Source of the DNA: Atherinomorus stipes
Lineage: Eukaryota; Chordata; Actinopteri; Atheriniformes; Atherinidae
Length of the DNA stretch: 64,000 nt
Assembly (NCBI GenBank): GCA_023101725.1
Contig: JALJCO010010304.1
Location: 310,001-374,000, forward strand
Direction of reading: 5' to 3'
Position 1 is the stretch's first letter, and every line of letters begins with the position of its first letter. Both the position numbers and the translations under genes were made by a program. Under the pieces are notes generated by a model. It was not told where the DNA came from, did no database searches, and saw nothing but the letters and a program-made list of their open reading frames with translations. Below are positions 21,540-33,054 of this stretch, in pieces.

Positions 21540-21789
21540 TAAGGCCCTCTATGCTGTTGTACAACAGACGGTCTGCTGGAAGGGCCGAGGTCCTGTTACA
21601 GTAATGACTCAGGTGAGCCTATGGCAAATGCCAGTGATGTCATCTGATTAACTGATGTTACTGATTAACTGATGTTACTGGTACCTTTTGTTGCTGTGAA
21701 AAAAATTTAATCAAATCTAATGGGATGAACATGGTTTATTTCAGTAAAACCACCAAAACTCATATTGATTTATTGAATAAGAGCGATGT

Positions 21790-22563
21790 TAAGCTATGTT
21801 ATCCAATCCAATCCACAATCCACAGTCAGAACATGTCTGTAAAGTGCTGCACATACAAAATACCCAGCAATAAAAAGAAAAAAAGTGTTGCTCTGTATAG
21901 CTCCACCAGCTCTCATTAAAAGATAGACACAAAATATATAAAATTCACAAAAAATATAACAAAATACAATACAATAAAACAAATCAGCTAAAACAATAAA
22001 AATGAAATAAAATAAATAAAAGACAAAGGACAACAAAACTCGCGTGGTGTTAAAAGCCAGAGAATAAAAGTGGGCCTTCAGACGAGAACATGGAGCGGCA
22101 GAACGTTCCAGAGTCTGGGGCTAACAACAGAGAACGCCCTGCCCCCCCCCCCAGTTTTAAGTCTCGTCTTTGGGACCACGAGCTGGGATTGGCCCCCCGA
22201 TCTCAGAGTGCACGCTGGAGTATAAATTTGGAGGCAATCCAAAATGTATTGGGGGGCCAATTCATTTAAAGCTTTAAAAACAAACAATACGATTTTAAAA
22301 TCTCTCCTAAAACGTACAGGCAGCAGAGACACTAAAATAGGGGTGATATGATCACGTTTCCTGGCCCCTGTTAAAAGTCTTGCTGCAGAGTTCTGGACTA
22401 GCTGCAGATGGGAAAGTGCATTATTGTAGACACGTGAATAAAGAGCATTGCAGTAGTTCAAACGAGAAGAAATAAAAGCGTGCACAACTTGTTTAAAAAG
22501 ATTAAAAGATAGAAAAGGTTTCACTTTAGATAAAAGACAAAGATGATAAAAACAGATAACCAT
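21790..22563 (-). pseudogene. L2-like LINE 3' fragment, antisense
   Basis: The minus strand encodes the C-terminal part of a LINE ORF2: VKPFLSFNLFKQVVHAF, SSRLNYCNALYS, QLVQNSAARLLTG, HITPILVSL and RAFSVVSPRLWNVLP. A 3' UTR then runs leftwards to a GCACTTTACAGAC-type end and a short ATTGG repeat near 21800. The fragment is 5'-truncated after the RT domain. The C run in the sequence near 22142-22152 lies in the coding part. It is a non-functional remnant. Confidence 0.85.
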
Positions 22564-23189
22564 TCTGATGGTTAACTGTTAAAGTAACTTAATGCTATAG
22601 AGTTGGTTGAGGAGATTTTATTCAAGTTAGTCAATTTAAATCAACGTATTTGTTGTATCAATATTATGATGCTGAGCTAATGCAACATAGCTCTTTTATT
22701 TTGTATGTAATTATCCTTTTATCAGATTTACTTAAAACTTATTGTTCAAATTAAAAGCATCCTATATTTTATATTAAACTAACTCAGTTGTGTGTAACTG
22801 GTTGACATAACTGGGTTGAGTAAATGCAGCATCTATTTTCTCAGTGTTTGATCGGTGACACTGAAATGTTTTACTCAATCCGATCTGATTGTGTCCATCT
22901 CTAGTCTGTTTTTTTTTCAGAAGTTTCTTGATATAAATGGTGATTTTAAAAATAAGTAAATAAATAAATAAAAGTTTTACATGCTGGTTTGGAAGCTGTG
23001 CAGCTGGAGTGACTTCTTGTATTTTGGAAACTTTCCACGTATTACGTTCTGATGAGTAACCATGACAAGTAAGGAGTTGTTTACAAGTGGGATCGACAGA
23101 TTGAGCTTCCCTCTACCAATGAACAAAATAGCACACCAAGTCTTTGAGTTAAAATGAAAAAAATAGGACACAGGGCAGGATCAAGGCTG
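22564..23189. other. No recognisable feature
   Basis: AT-rich sequence with a short TAAA repeat near 22955-22970; nothing else was identified. Confidence 0.45.
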
Positions 23190-23480
23190 AGAGAAAGCAG
23201 GGGAAGTTTAAGCCACCTTCTTTTCTGTCATCAGGAAATGTGAGGTCACTAGCAAAGGAAATGGATGCTCATGTTAACAACAGATAGTATAATCGTGACA
23301 CTGAGAAGCAGACACCAGACTTAGCTGTGACTCCATGTCCATGTTATCTACCTGAAGGGTTTACATATGTTATCGTGATAGGGATTTATACTTCACCAGG
23401 TACTGGGACTGATGCAGTTTGTGACATCATCAGCTCAGCTGTCGTGAGGCTGCAAACAAAACTTCCTAACTCATTCAGGT
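23190..23480 (+). pseudogene. LINE endonuclease-domain fragment
   Basis: Plus-strand translation includes SGNVRSLAKEMDAH, then a decayed stretch with YLPEGF, and IYTSPGTGTDAV followed by a leucine-rich segment. These resemble the opening motif (xNVRSL, nucleic-acid-binding Asn) and following segments of an APE endonuclease in a fish LINE. The segment is short and has internal stops, so I hold this as probable only. Confidence 0.5.
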
Positions 23481-24396
23481 AATCTCTGCAACTCTTTAAT
23501 TCAACCATCCCCCCCCAACCCCCGCTACACTACTGACCTTTAAACATTTTCCAAAGCACCACTAGAGAAAATAAGATGTATTGATTTTGTGCAAATGTAA
23601 GAACTGGATGCGGGTCCTCTGGCGTGCCTCCATTAGGCAAATCAGTCACTGAGCAAAGGAGAAAGTTGGAAAAGAAGTTCCAGCAGAGCAATATGAAGGA
23701 TGAAGGAAAGATACTTTACATCCAAAGGATGCTCTGAAATACATCATCAGTGATGTGCCTGGGATCATCGGGCATTTCAGGCCTCAGGTATCCCAGCCAG
23801 GCTTGAACAGGCCCTGGCTTGTGTCAGCAGTCCATGTCTTCCTGATCCAAAGCCACCTGGAAGCTCTCTCCCCAGCCTCCATGGTGGTCGTCATGGCTTT
23901 CCTCTTTGCAGCCCAGGTAATGCCAAGCATTGTGTTGACTTTGCACAGTGAAGGCCAGCAAAGCCATGGCATCCCACTTCAACAGGCATAATGTGCCACC
24001 CTGCCTCTTCCTGGTCACTGTTCCACCAGTTCCTGGTACTTGGACTACTTCCTCTTGTTTGCAGTCCTCTGTCCTATAAGTAGCACTTGTCTGGAAGAGA
24101 CAGAAGCAAGCACAATGTCTGGCCTCAAAGATGTTGCTGAGATGTGGTCTGGGAACTTGAAGTGCTTTGCCAGGTCAACTCTCAGCTCCAGGTCTGATGC
24201 TGAGGTGAAAAGGCCGGCTGCTGGTTAGAGATGTGACCGAAGCTGCTCTCCAGCCTAAGCAATTATGTTCCTCTTACCTTAATGTTGCTTGTTGGCATTA
24301 TGGTGGGCTATGGCTCCCTGCAACCTGAATCCACAGTTGCATTTACTGTCCTTTTAGACCACCAGTAAGTTGTTAATACAATATTTGCAACTCTAA
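23481..24396. other. No recognisable feature
   Basis: No family was recognised. Overlapping frames on both strands at 23755-24018 have no conserved motif. Confidence 0.4.
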
Positions 24397-25195
24397 CGGT
24401 GTGTTCAGACCAAACGTCACATTTACACGCAGTCAATGGCTGAGGCGCGTCAAAGAGCGTAGACCCTTCTTGCAGCGCGTTTTGTGCGTCGGGCGCAGCA
24501 TGTCTTAAGCATTTCGGCATCAACGTGCGTTGTGCGCGTCAAATGCCAAAGTTCGAAAATCTGAACTTTTGCAGTGTTGACACGGGGCGATAACCAATCA
24601 GAGAGACTCAGTACATCTTGGTGTTGAGACGCAGACACACATTTTCTGACAGCACGGGAAATACTGAGGAGACCCCGGAGGGTCTCTTCACTCCACAGAG
24701 AAAATGGAGGATAAACTGTGATCTGCATCCAGTCCTGGATTTCTAAACAACAGGTTGAGGACCTGCTGTCCCAATGGGATTTAATGGACTGATGAGGCCA
24801 TCCTGATGTGGGACTGCAGGTAGTTAAAACTTGGCCGAATCAAACGAAAGCTACGGCCATCGTCAGCGCACAGCTTCTGGAGTGAATGGTGAAATCACCA
24901 AATGCAGAACATCTCTGATGTTCAGTGTCTGATGAATCCAGACACTGCACAGAGACACCCGACAATGTAGTTCTCTGGGCTTGTGGAGCAAATAAAGCCA
25001 TGCAGCTGCTCAGTTTAATCTACCATTATATAGAGACACAGGCAAAGGAAAAAGGCCGGGTCCTCCACCACACTCTAGGTGCACGTCAAGAGTGTTTTTG
25101 CCAGCATCTGATTTTATGTGAACTGGCGTCAAACTTTGGGCATCAGGTGCGTTTTTGACGCCCAAATCGCGTTTGGTCTGAACAAAACACTCCCG
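24397..25195. mobile_element. PIF/Harbinger-like non-autonomous element, second family
   Basis: The ends carry GTTCAGACCAAACG (near 24403) and its inverse CGTTTGGTCTGAAC (near 25170), and the right subterminal part has GACGCCCAAATCGCG as in the element at 19809-21539. TAA precedes the left end, but the right flank reads TTA, so the duplication is imperfect or the border is misplaced. Confidence 0.55.
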
Positions 25196-25204
25196 TTATG
25201 TAAA

Positions 25205-25365
25205 GACTATAATGGGCTTCATACACAACTCCACTACTTCCTGACTTAACCCTGCTCTTTTGTCTCCTGTCTTTCATTATTGGACGATCCATGTGTGTCT
25301 GACCTTAGTAACCACGAGGACAATGGCCAAACCTGGATTAATCAGCTAGTCCAGTAACTTCCTCC
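25205..25365. repeat. Dispersed repeat shared with the foldback element at 32301-34040
   Basis: The stretch GGGCTTCATACACAACTCCA, then ACTACTTCCTGA, CCTGTCTTTCATTATTGGA and ACCTGGATTAATCAG follows the same order as the inverse of 33930-34040. It is a diverged copy of that repeat terminus. Confidence 0.7.
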
Positions 25366-27880
25366 CACGCCGTTAACAAATCTGCACAACAAATCTCCAT
25401 TGCATATTCCTTTATAGGTGAGTTTCTGCAGTAATTTGCAAAGATGAAGCATCATATTCAGTAAAACTAGCTTGCTTGGGTCCTTTCACAGAGTGACAGC
25501 AATGGTTTGACTACAATCACCTGCCTGCATTGAATTCATATAGAATACTGACTTATTACTACCATCAAGTTTCTTCAATAAAAGCCAAAGTCTCCGTTGA
25601 GAAATGAAGCAGTTTGGGTTTATAAAGTGGATACCATTCAGAATACGTTGATGGAGAGTGACAGATGTGTGGAACGTAGAGGCTGAATAAATTAAAAACC
25701 TTTATAGACTTACAAACCAGGCACTGATGCATGACTTGGAATTCTTTAAGTGAAGAAAATAAATATTGTCCTTGCGCCTTGAATCTTTAGCTTAAAAGCA
25801 TAATAAGGAGGTCTTGTCTGAAATGCCGCTCATATTTACATATAAAAAATCTTCTTAGGCACTCTGTGTTCATTTATTATTTTCCTCTTTTCAAGTCTTT
25901 CTTCTTTGGCCCCCATTCTAACCAGATAAGCAGCAGTTGCTGAGTTTAATGATCACACAACCTCTTTCCCTTGAGCTGAGCGTGCCAGGCGGAGAGTCTA
26001 TAATAGCAGCGCTTCATACATTTCCAGCTACATGGCTGCAATTCAACTCCATCCCTTGGCTGTCCGCATCATGCATGGATCATCAGAAATCTTCGGCCTG
26101 CTCAGAGTGTCTCCTTCACCTGACTGCAGGCTTGCATCCAGGCCCACCAGACCTGGAACGCTGGATGGCTGCTGGAGTCATCATTGTAATTGTTTGGGCA
26201 CTGGCACAGATGCTAACATCAGAATTGTGGTCGGGGGACAGAGGATTGTTTACAGGAGGGCGGGGGAAGAACATGACTGAAAGGTGGAACGACAAAAGAG
26301 GGAAAGAAAGCATCTACAGTGGCTGTAAATTGGACTCAGATCTATTGCCAACGCTGTAGCCTTTTCAACCTGAGTGTGGGAGGGAGTCCTTAAAAATTCA
26401 GGCCATTTCAAACATGGCCATCACTTTGAAGAGAAAATGAGAGTCCTGAACACTAGCTGTCAAGCCCACCCCCTGACCTACTATTTTATCTCTTTGCCGA
26501 CATGAAAGATAACACCCCATTTAACTGCAGAGACTGAGACATGAGTGATGATGAGAATTTTCCAGCAATGACTTTCCTCTTAAATGCTCTTTCTAATTGG
26601 TTCGATGCATTACTGGGCTGAATAAACACTCCAATACTCCCTGCTAGCACTCATGGGGGAGTTTTTTGATCAGTGCATTGAGATTAGTGGCACTGTTGTT
26701 AAAATCACCACTTTCAAGTTGATGTAACTGCTCTTCATGTGTAACAGACACGCACAGGAAGGTTTTAACAGAGAAATGTGTTCCCTTAATTACTTACTTG
26801 ACCACTGCAAATATTACTGGTTGTTATTTCAAATATGTTAACATCTTGATGAAGCATGAAAGACAAAAAGAGATCAATAGAATAGTCATGCTTGCATGTG
26901 TTATGGGATATATCATGTTTGAGCGTATGGAGAGATATTATGCCTCTGTCACAGTAGGGTGGAGAACAGGCAACTGAAAGCCAATGTCAGGCTGGCTATT
27001 AGTGAGACTGTCCGTGAGACAAGTGGAGCGAAACCATTTTTGATTTCTTCCTGAATTACTTTCTCAGCAGCCAAGAGGCTCTCTGGGATCTTCTGCAGAG
27101 AGATAGAGCTTCCACTAGGGTTAACAGAATGGTACGACATTTTATTTGCCACTTTGTCCCCCGTCTCTCTCAACATATATTTTGTAATCTCTAATTCGTG
27201 GCTTGCACTCATGAAATCCGCTGTAGGGATCAGAATAAAGTGTTCAGATCATCCATCCCAACCTTTTCACAAATTCAGACATGATTTCAAACCTCAGGGC
27301 CACAAATCTTTTTAGATCTCCCCCACGTTGGCCAGATAGGAGAAACTGACACAAAGAGAGAGTTACTCAGAGTTAAGCTTCCTCATTAATACAAAATGTG
27401 AAATCTGTAATTTATCTCAAGCAGACCACTGGATAGGGAAGAAGCAGCCTCATTACTGAGAGGAGTCTGCTTCACAGAGGTCAAACATTACCCTCAATGG
27501 ATGATGTCCAGTTGTCTTAGGGTTTGAATTTCAGTGTGCAAAGCTTTGTGATGAATAAGTAAGTGTTCCATTGTACTTGACAGTCAATTTATGTTGGAAT
27601 AAATCCTGTCTTCTTTGTATTTATTTTTTCTTTTCTTATGAGCTGGCTATATTTAGCAGCAAGGCAGTTTGCATTCTACTTTCTTCTATCTATATCCTGT
27701 TTTCTTATTTGTATAGTTTCTTTTTATTTCATTTTTTGTATCTAAGGCTGCTGATGTGCAATGTTGGTTCTGTGTGCAAAACTGAGGGGCCTGAGTCCGA
27801 GAACGGCAATACTGGAGATGGTGTTCCACCTTAACCTGGATGGCAATAAAACTTGAAACTTAAAACATGAGTACGAACTC
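25366..27880. other. No recognisable feature
   Basis: I could not assign any part of this stretch. The frame at 25937-26359 has no recognisable domain and probably occurs by chance. Sequence at 27800-27860 ends in AATAAAACTTGAAACTT, which could be an old LINE tail. Confidence 0.4.
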
Positions 27881-28000
27881 CAGTGTTTCCCACAGACCAG
27901 GCAGCAATGTGTGGTGCTACCCTGGTTAGGTTGGGGGAATCAGGTGTTGTGGTGTCGTGGTGGTCAGTGGAGTTGGTGTTTCTAAGGTGTGTGAAGCAGG
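27881..28000. mobile_element. hAT-type terminus fragment
   Basis: CAGTGTTTCCCACA at 27881 is a typical hAT-type terminus and is the inverse of the sequence ending at 30763. The 8-bp flanks of the two ends do not match, so they may belong to different copies. Confidence 0.45.
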
Positions 28001-29099
28001 CGGCGTTCAAACACTTCCTGAGCTTCCATATTAAATATACCCCTGGCATATACTGATCTATTGTTCTTCAAAGTTTTCTGCTGAGTCAGTTTTAGAGCTA
28101 CAGGAAGCATTAATAATTATTATTCAGCTCAATCTTAGTTGTTTACGGTAAGTTCTTAAATATAAGACAATTACTTATTTATTTTTGCCAGAACTCTACC
28201 TGGTTTCACCATAAATTAGATGTCTTTCTTAGCAAGTTATAATCTCTCCTTTACTATTGAAAACCCTCCATCATCCTAATCCCTGCTGCTGCTCTGGTCG
28301 AATATCTCCTCTCTGACCCCCTCTCCACTTGTAGCAATAAAGATTTCTTTTAAATACATGGAAAGCAATAATGAGCAGAAGTACTGCTCGGAAATGAAAG
28401 AGGATTGAGTTTATTCCTAGCATGAACTAATTAGCAAAGGCGTAAAAAAGGTAACAACCAAAGGTTGGGACCTGGTCCAGAGTAAAAATCCAGTCCAGCA
28501 GATTTTACAACCAATTACTAAACCAGCTGAATCTAATTAGCACAGCTCCTCTGCAGGTAGATAAGCTTGTTAGTGAAAATACCTGTTCTAAATATAAAGG
28601 CAGGTCCAGAGGCATGTCAGAATTTATACCTTCTGGCACATGAAATTTACACCTCTGGTTAACACAACATTACTATTCTTGTTAACTAGCTTCACATAAT
28701 AACTACCCATCATTTAGCATTATCTGGATGCAACAGCTGAACTCCGCTACATATTCTGCAAGAACTTTCTTCTGGTTCTTGGGGCCACGAGAACAAAATG
28801 ACGTCATTTTGTTCTCGTGGATGTGATTGAGGATGGCTCGCAGCTTGTTCTTGACCCCTCGGCCGAGCATAGCTTTCTTTGGTCGGACATTTGAGGCAGG
28901 CGGGGTTAACACAGACGCTTGAAGCAGAGCTGTCACCTTCTCATTTCCGCAGATGCTACGTTGAACGGATAGTTTTAATAAACAGCTGATCGAGGTGGTG
29001 AGAAAATACAAAAATGTAAACTACACACGAGGCATTAAAATACACGGACACCACCGCGTGCGCAACTCCATCCTGTCACAGACGAAGTTTATTGTAAAT
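28001..29099. other. Unassigned stretch with one perfect palindrome
   Basis: No gene or known repeat was recognised beyond the palindrome at 28785-28820. Confidence 0.4.
28785..28820. repeat. Perfect 36-bp palindrome centred on TGACGTCA
   Basis: The left half CCACGAGAACAAAATGAC is followed immediately by its exact reverse complement with no spacer. The centre is TGACGTCA, the consensus CRE (CREB/ATF) site. Perfect symmetry stops at 28784/28821. Confidence 0.97.
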
Positions 29100-29107
29100 G
29101 TATAATC

Positions 29108-30201
29108 CACTGTTGCCAACTCCTTAGGAAGAGAAGTCGCTATTGGCTGGCTAAAAAGTCGCCAGAAGTCGCTAAATGACGTCACCGCGACGGACAGTCT
29201 ATGATGCGCATGCGCGATCCCCCGTGGAAGCAGCATGTTTTTCTTTTTATTTAACATCACCTTAATTTACAACATCATACTGGTTTTGAGCGGCATGTCT
29301 TTGTTTGACGTGAACTTTTGCCAATTTACAAGGCTACTGGTGCAAAGAAGACCCAGGTGTGCCACAACGCATCATGGGAAACAAGCAGCAACTGTGATAA
29401 TAGGCTATAATACAGGGATCCCCAATTCCGGTCCTTGAGGGCCGGTGTCCTGCACGTATTAGGAGCTCCCTTGCTGCAACATACCTGACTCCAATGAGTG
29501 GGTAATTAGCAAACTTGTGCAGATCTTGACATCAAGCTCTGCACATGTCACAAGGTGTGTTGCAGCCGGGCAGCTCATAATATCTGCAGGACACCGGCCC
29601 TCGAGGACCGGAATTGGGGATCCCTGCTATAATATATACATGGACGTTGCAGCAAAAAGAAATAATGCCATAGGAAAGCCAAAATGCACCTTATCATACT
29701 GAGACCAGGAAAAAAGAAAGTATCTTTCTAGTAAGTATGTACTTCTGAGCTTGGATCAGAGTTGTCTCCTCTCTGACTGATGATGCTCAGAAGCAGAAGC
29801 ACACGCACGCACGAGTGTAGACAATGTGAGTAAAGCAAAGCAACTAAGACTGAGTGAAAAAAACAAACAAACGTGATTTTAGTACAGCTTTTAATTTGAG
29901 ACCTTTTTTTAATTTTTAAATTCAAACAATCTGGCGTGGCAGGAGGCAGCTTCGCGCAGGCGATCATCTCACAGCAGCTCGGACGAGGTGGGCTGCAGCT
30001 GCACCAGGACAGCGTAAGCTGAGTGAGTGCCGGGAAACAGAGAGGGGGAGGGGCTGACGGTAGGCAGCTCCTGAGCGACATAACCTGTCTCTATGGACAC
30101 CAGGAAAAGTCGCTAGATTTGTCGCTAGTCGCTTTTTTGAAAATTAGTCGCTAGAGGGGTCTGAAAAGTCGCTAAATATAGCGACAAAGTTTGCAACACT
30201 G
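29108..30201. mobile_element. hAT non-autonomous element
   Basis: The left end CACTGTTGCCAACT and the inverted right end CAGTGTTGCAAACT are flanked by an exact 8-bp duplication GTATAATC (29100-29107, 30202-30209). The right subterminal region has repeated AGTCGCTA motifs. A fragment of the same right end lies at 48513-48612. A smaller hAT MITE is nested at 29413-29626. No transposase frame is visible. Confidence 0.9.
29413..29626. mobile_element. Short hAT MITE nested in the hAT at 29108
   Basis: Inverted repeats of about 40 bp start CAGGGATCCCCAATTCCGG on both ends with one difference in the first 30 positions. The exact 8-bp duplication CTATAATA is at 29405-29412 and 29627-29634. Only 214 bp long. 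A decayed relative lies at 55965-56205. Confidence 0.93.
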
Positions 30202-30230
30202 GTATAATCACTGGGTAAACACAGTCCTGT

Positions 30231-30244
30231 CCCCCCCCCCCCCC
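30231..30244. repeat. C homopolymer (14)
   Basis: Fourteen consecutive C residues beside the hAT right flank. Confidence 0.95.
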
Positions 30245-30714
30245 TTTCCCCACGGTGTGCCCAGTCGCAGAGCTTCTTGTGGAGTATGAAATGACTTGTC
30301 TTGAACACAAACTTTTTTCTTGTTCTTGCAGCCTCACGGGCAAGAACAAATTTCTTGCTTCTCGTGGAGTATGTAACAAGCAGTTTGTTTGGAAAAATTC
30401 TGCAAAGTTTTTCTGCCTTTGGTTGGCTCACACCGTGCGTCAAGTCTTCTGTTACCACTGACATTAGCACGTGTCCCATGGTACGCTCAAAGATGGCGTG
30501 GAAAAACACGTTACTGCATGTTAATGATGGATTAAACTGTTGTAACAGCTGAAAAAGTGCGGGGGACAGAGGGCAGGAAGTGCGGGAGACATTGACCATG
30601 CCTCCATCACGTCTGTGTATGTGTGTATGAAGGGAGAAAGAGCGGTATGATCGAACTGTATGATGTGGTGATTTTTTTTCCTTCCAAAATCCAATTTGTG
30701 GTGCTTGATTTAAA

Positions 30715-30763
30715 TCTGTGGCGGTGTGCCACACATTGGTCGATGTGTGGGAAACACTGAACA
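30715..30763. mobile_element. hAT-type terminus fragment (right-hand)
   Basis: The sequence GATTTAAATCTGTGGCGG leading to TGTGTGGGAAACACTG is the inverse of a CAGTGTTTCCCACACA hAT terminus. It may close the element that opens at 27881, with the elements at 29108-30201 inserted between, but the flanks do not confirm it. Confidence 0.5.
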
Positions 30764-31425
30764 CAGTTCCATACAAACTACATATTCCCGGGCATTTGTG
30801 AATCTCCAGTATATCAGAGCTTTCTGGGACGGTCTAAACAGGAGCTGTGTGGGTTTGGAGTCATATGTGAATGTGATGCTATAGAAACTGACAGTTGATG
30901 TAGAAGAAGCAGCTTTTCTGTAAACATCAGATGTTATTTACCAATCCTGTGTTGGGGACAAACATAAAACTACTCATTTGTTAATTGAAAGCCAGGATCT
31001 TCCTTTCCAGGCAGCCACACTCCTAATTTCACAAAGAAATTCCCAAGACTTCCTCCACACACTCTCATTCCACCCAGGTCCTCCCAGGAGGAAGGTCACA
31101 CCTCTCCTTCCCTCCATGTTTCAGAAGATCACATGCTCGCAGCCCAGGCCTCCCCAGAGGACAAGGCCTGGTAACCTCCAACTGCTCCCCTCAGTCTCTA
31201 GGTTGAGCTGCCAGAAGCCACTGATCCCTCTCTCTCTCTCTCTCTTTTTGCAGCAGCAACACAGCACCTAAACAAGACTCCCTCTTAATCAGAGATATCC
31301 TCTGAGTCGTCGTCTTGGTTAGCCTTGCTTCTTACCCTCCCTGAAGAGGAAGTAACTGAGATCTTTCCTCTAGAGCACCCAAAGTCCGGACAACTGGACA
31401 GAGCTTCACTTCAGTAGGACTCAGG
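30764..31425. other. No recognisable feature
   Basis: Only a short CT microsatellite near 31230-31246 was noted. The frame at 30978-31271 is low-complexity and probably not coding. Confidence 0.45.
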
Positions 31426-31434
31426 ACCATAACC

Positions 31435-31994
31435 TAGCCTGGTACACCAGCCTGACCAACGCCATGTATGAGATACACGGCAAGTCAGTCTGGGTTCCCT
31501 CCATTGGGAAGTGATTTCCACTCCGGTAAAAAAAATTGACCGGACCAATCGCAGGGCGCAGTAGAATTATTAACAAGAAGGTAAAACTCCTCTGACGTCT
31601 CCACGGCTGTTTCTGCTCTGTTTTGGTGCGTAACTAACAGCTTTCGGGTCATAGTCACATGACGTGCGACACAAACACTTTCTCATTAGTAGTTCAGCAA
31701 TAAACAACGCTGACATGTAACAGAGTTTTTATAATAATAAAACCATATTCTATGTTAATATATACAAGAAAAACAACGTGTAAACACTGACTTTCAGCGT
31801 CGCCATAGCAACATAGCAACAGAGTGCCGAACTATGCCAGCTATAGTCAGCTCTGATTAATTCTCTCCGGTTCAATATCCTCCTGTTAGTCCCGCCTCTC
31901 GTCTCGCATTGGAAATCATTCTCCAGCGGAGGAACCCAGACTGACTTGCTGTGTATCTCATACATGGCGTTAGTCGGGCTGGTGCACCAGGCTA
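31435..31994. mobile_element. TIR element with a 9-bp target duplication (MULE-like?)
   Basis: Inverted repeats of roughly 80 bp begin TAGCCTGGTACACCAGCC on the left and TAGCCTGGTGCACCAGCC inverted on the right, and both run on through CGCCATGTATGAGATACAC. An exact 9-bp direct repeat ACCATAACC flanks the element (31426-31434, 31995-32003). Nine-base duplications are typical of Mutator-like elements. The element is 560 bp and has no transposase frame, so the superfamily rests on the duplication length alone. Confidence 0.8.
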
Positions 31995-32565
31995 ACCATA
32001 ACCAGCCTCTTTTCTTCAAGGACTATTTCCTTAGGACTGTGGTAACAAAGACACAATCTGGGCATTAGCATCAGTGGAATCATTAGCTTCACATGACTAA
32101 GCATACAGAGTTTATAACTGAATTGTGTGTATTTGTCATGTTTGTTGTGAATTCTGTTTGATAAGTAAGGTTAAGTTTATGCATAACTAACATCCTCTGT
32201 CTAACTTGGCACCTTTAAATTCTAAGAATCGTTTGGGTCGGAGGAAAAACAAAGCTTATAGTTTATGTTTGAAAAATTCGAGGTTAAAACAAAAACAATG
32301 GGTTTTATGCACAGCTCCACTACTTCCTGAACTTAAAGGGGAAGTTCAGGATTTTTGACAGAGGGCCTCATTTTCAAGTGAGCCAGAATGTTACTTATCA
32401 CTGAAGACGGTTTCAACATATTTCATTCCGTTATTCTCATTCCAGGAGGTCGCCAATGCTAATGCTAGTGCAAGTCAATGGGAATCTGCTAGCATGTCAT
32501 TAATAACAATTTTATCCACACCACAGAACATCCAAGGCAAATCATTTATACCCTCAGACTATCTG

Positions 32566-32846
32566 TGTTACGACCCCGGCTCAAGAGCCGTAACAAGAAG
32601 GGAGGACACAACGACAAATAAGTTTTAAACCCTTAAAACGGGCATTTATTTAAGAAGACCATGGCGGAGGATCCCAGCAGCAGGCCAGGCGCGATGGCGT
32701 GTGCCCAGCAGCTGCCAACAAAAGAGAGAGCCAGAGAAGGCCCTGGCGGAAGCCCTTATATAGCATCCGGGTCAGAGCTCCACCTGGACGCAACCAGACC
32801 TCAAGAAAAGAACAAGATTATTAACAAAGGCCATCAAGCCGTCACA
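32566..32846 (-). repeat. TRIM 3' LTR
   Basis: On the minus strand this is the downstream LTR, immediately after the purine tract. It has the same length (281 bp) as the other LTR, from which it differs at a handful of sites (for example ACGACAAAT against ACAACAAAT). Confidence 0.92.
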
Positions 32847-32855
32847 CCCCCACCC
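32847..32855 (-). promoter_or_regulatory. TRIM polypurine tract
   Basis: GGGTGGGGG on the minus strand abuts the 3' LTR start TGTGACGG, the expected plus-strand primer position in LTR retrotransposons. Confidence 0.75.
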
Positions 32856-33039
32856 ATAAAAAGCAGGTTCCCCATAGAACCTTGCAATACACCAGAAACA
32901 CATACAAGTGCCCACACAAACAGCAACACCGCATAGAGTAGACCCAGCCACCTCCATCAACCACGCGCCGCCACTACCACCACGGCGCCGACGTCACAGC
33001 CCATTCACAAAAGCAGGCGTGGGAAAAACAACGCGCACA

Positions 33040-33052
33040 GGACGAGCCCCCA
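33040..33052 (-). promoter_or_regulatory. TRIM primer-binding site, tRNA-Pro type
   Basis: The minus strand reads TGGGGGCTCGTCC two bases after the 5' LTR. TGGGGGCTCGTCC is the start of the tRNA-Pro primer site used by several gammaretrovirus-type elements; the match then ends. Confidence 0.82.
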
Positions 33053-33054
33053 AT

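Noticed and set aside
21758..22060. Possible hydrophobic antisense protein (21794-22036)
   Set aside because: The frame is AT-rich and falls in the 3' UTR of the LINE fragment, so the hydrophobicity follows from base composition.
25937..26359. 140-codon plus-strand frame
   Set aside because: Composition and overlapping frames suggest chance. No splice sites or domain support an exon.
27881..30763. One single outer hAT element spanning the whole interval
   Set aside because: The two termini are right in type and orientation, but their 8-bp flanks differ, so I left them as separate fragments.
30144..30776. 210-codon antisense frame
   Set aside because: It crosses a C homopolymer, a hAT border and another hAT terminus, and has no domain-like sequence.
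32661..32936. Plus-strand frame beginning MAEDPSSRPG, repeated at 33150
   Set aside because: Both copies are antisense to the TRIM LTRs. The frame is present because the LTR is present twice, and it is not a gene.
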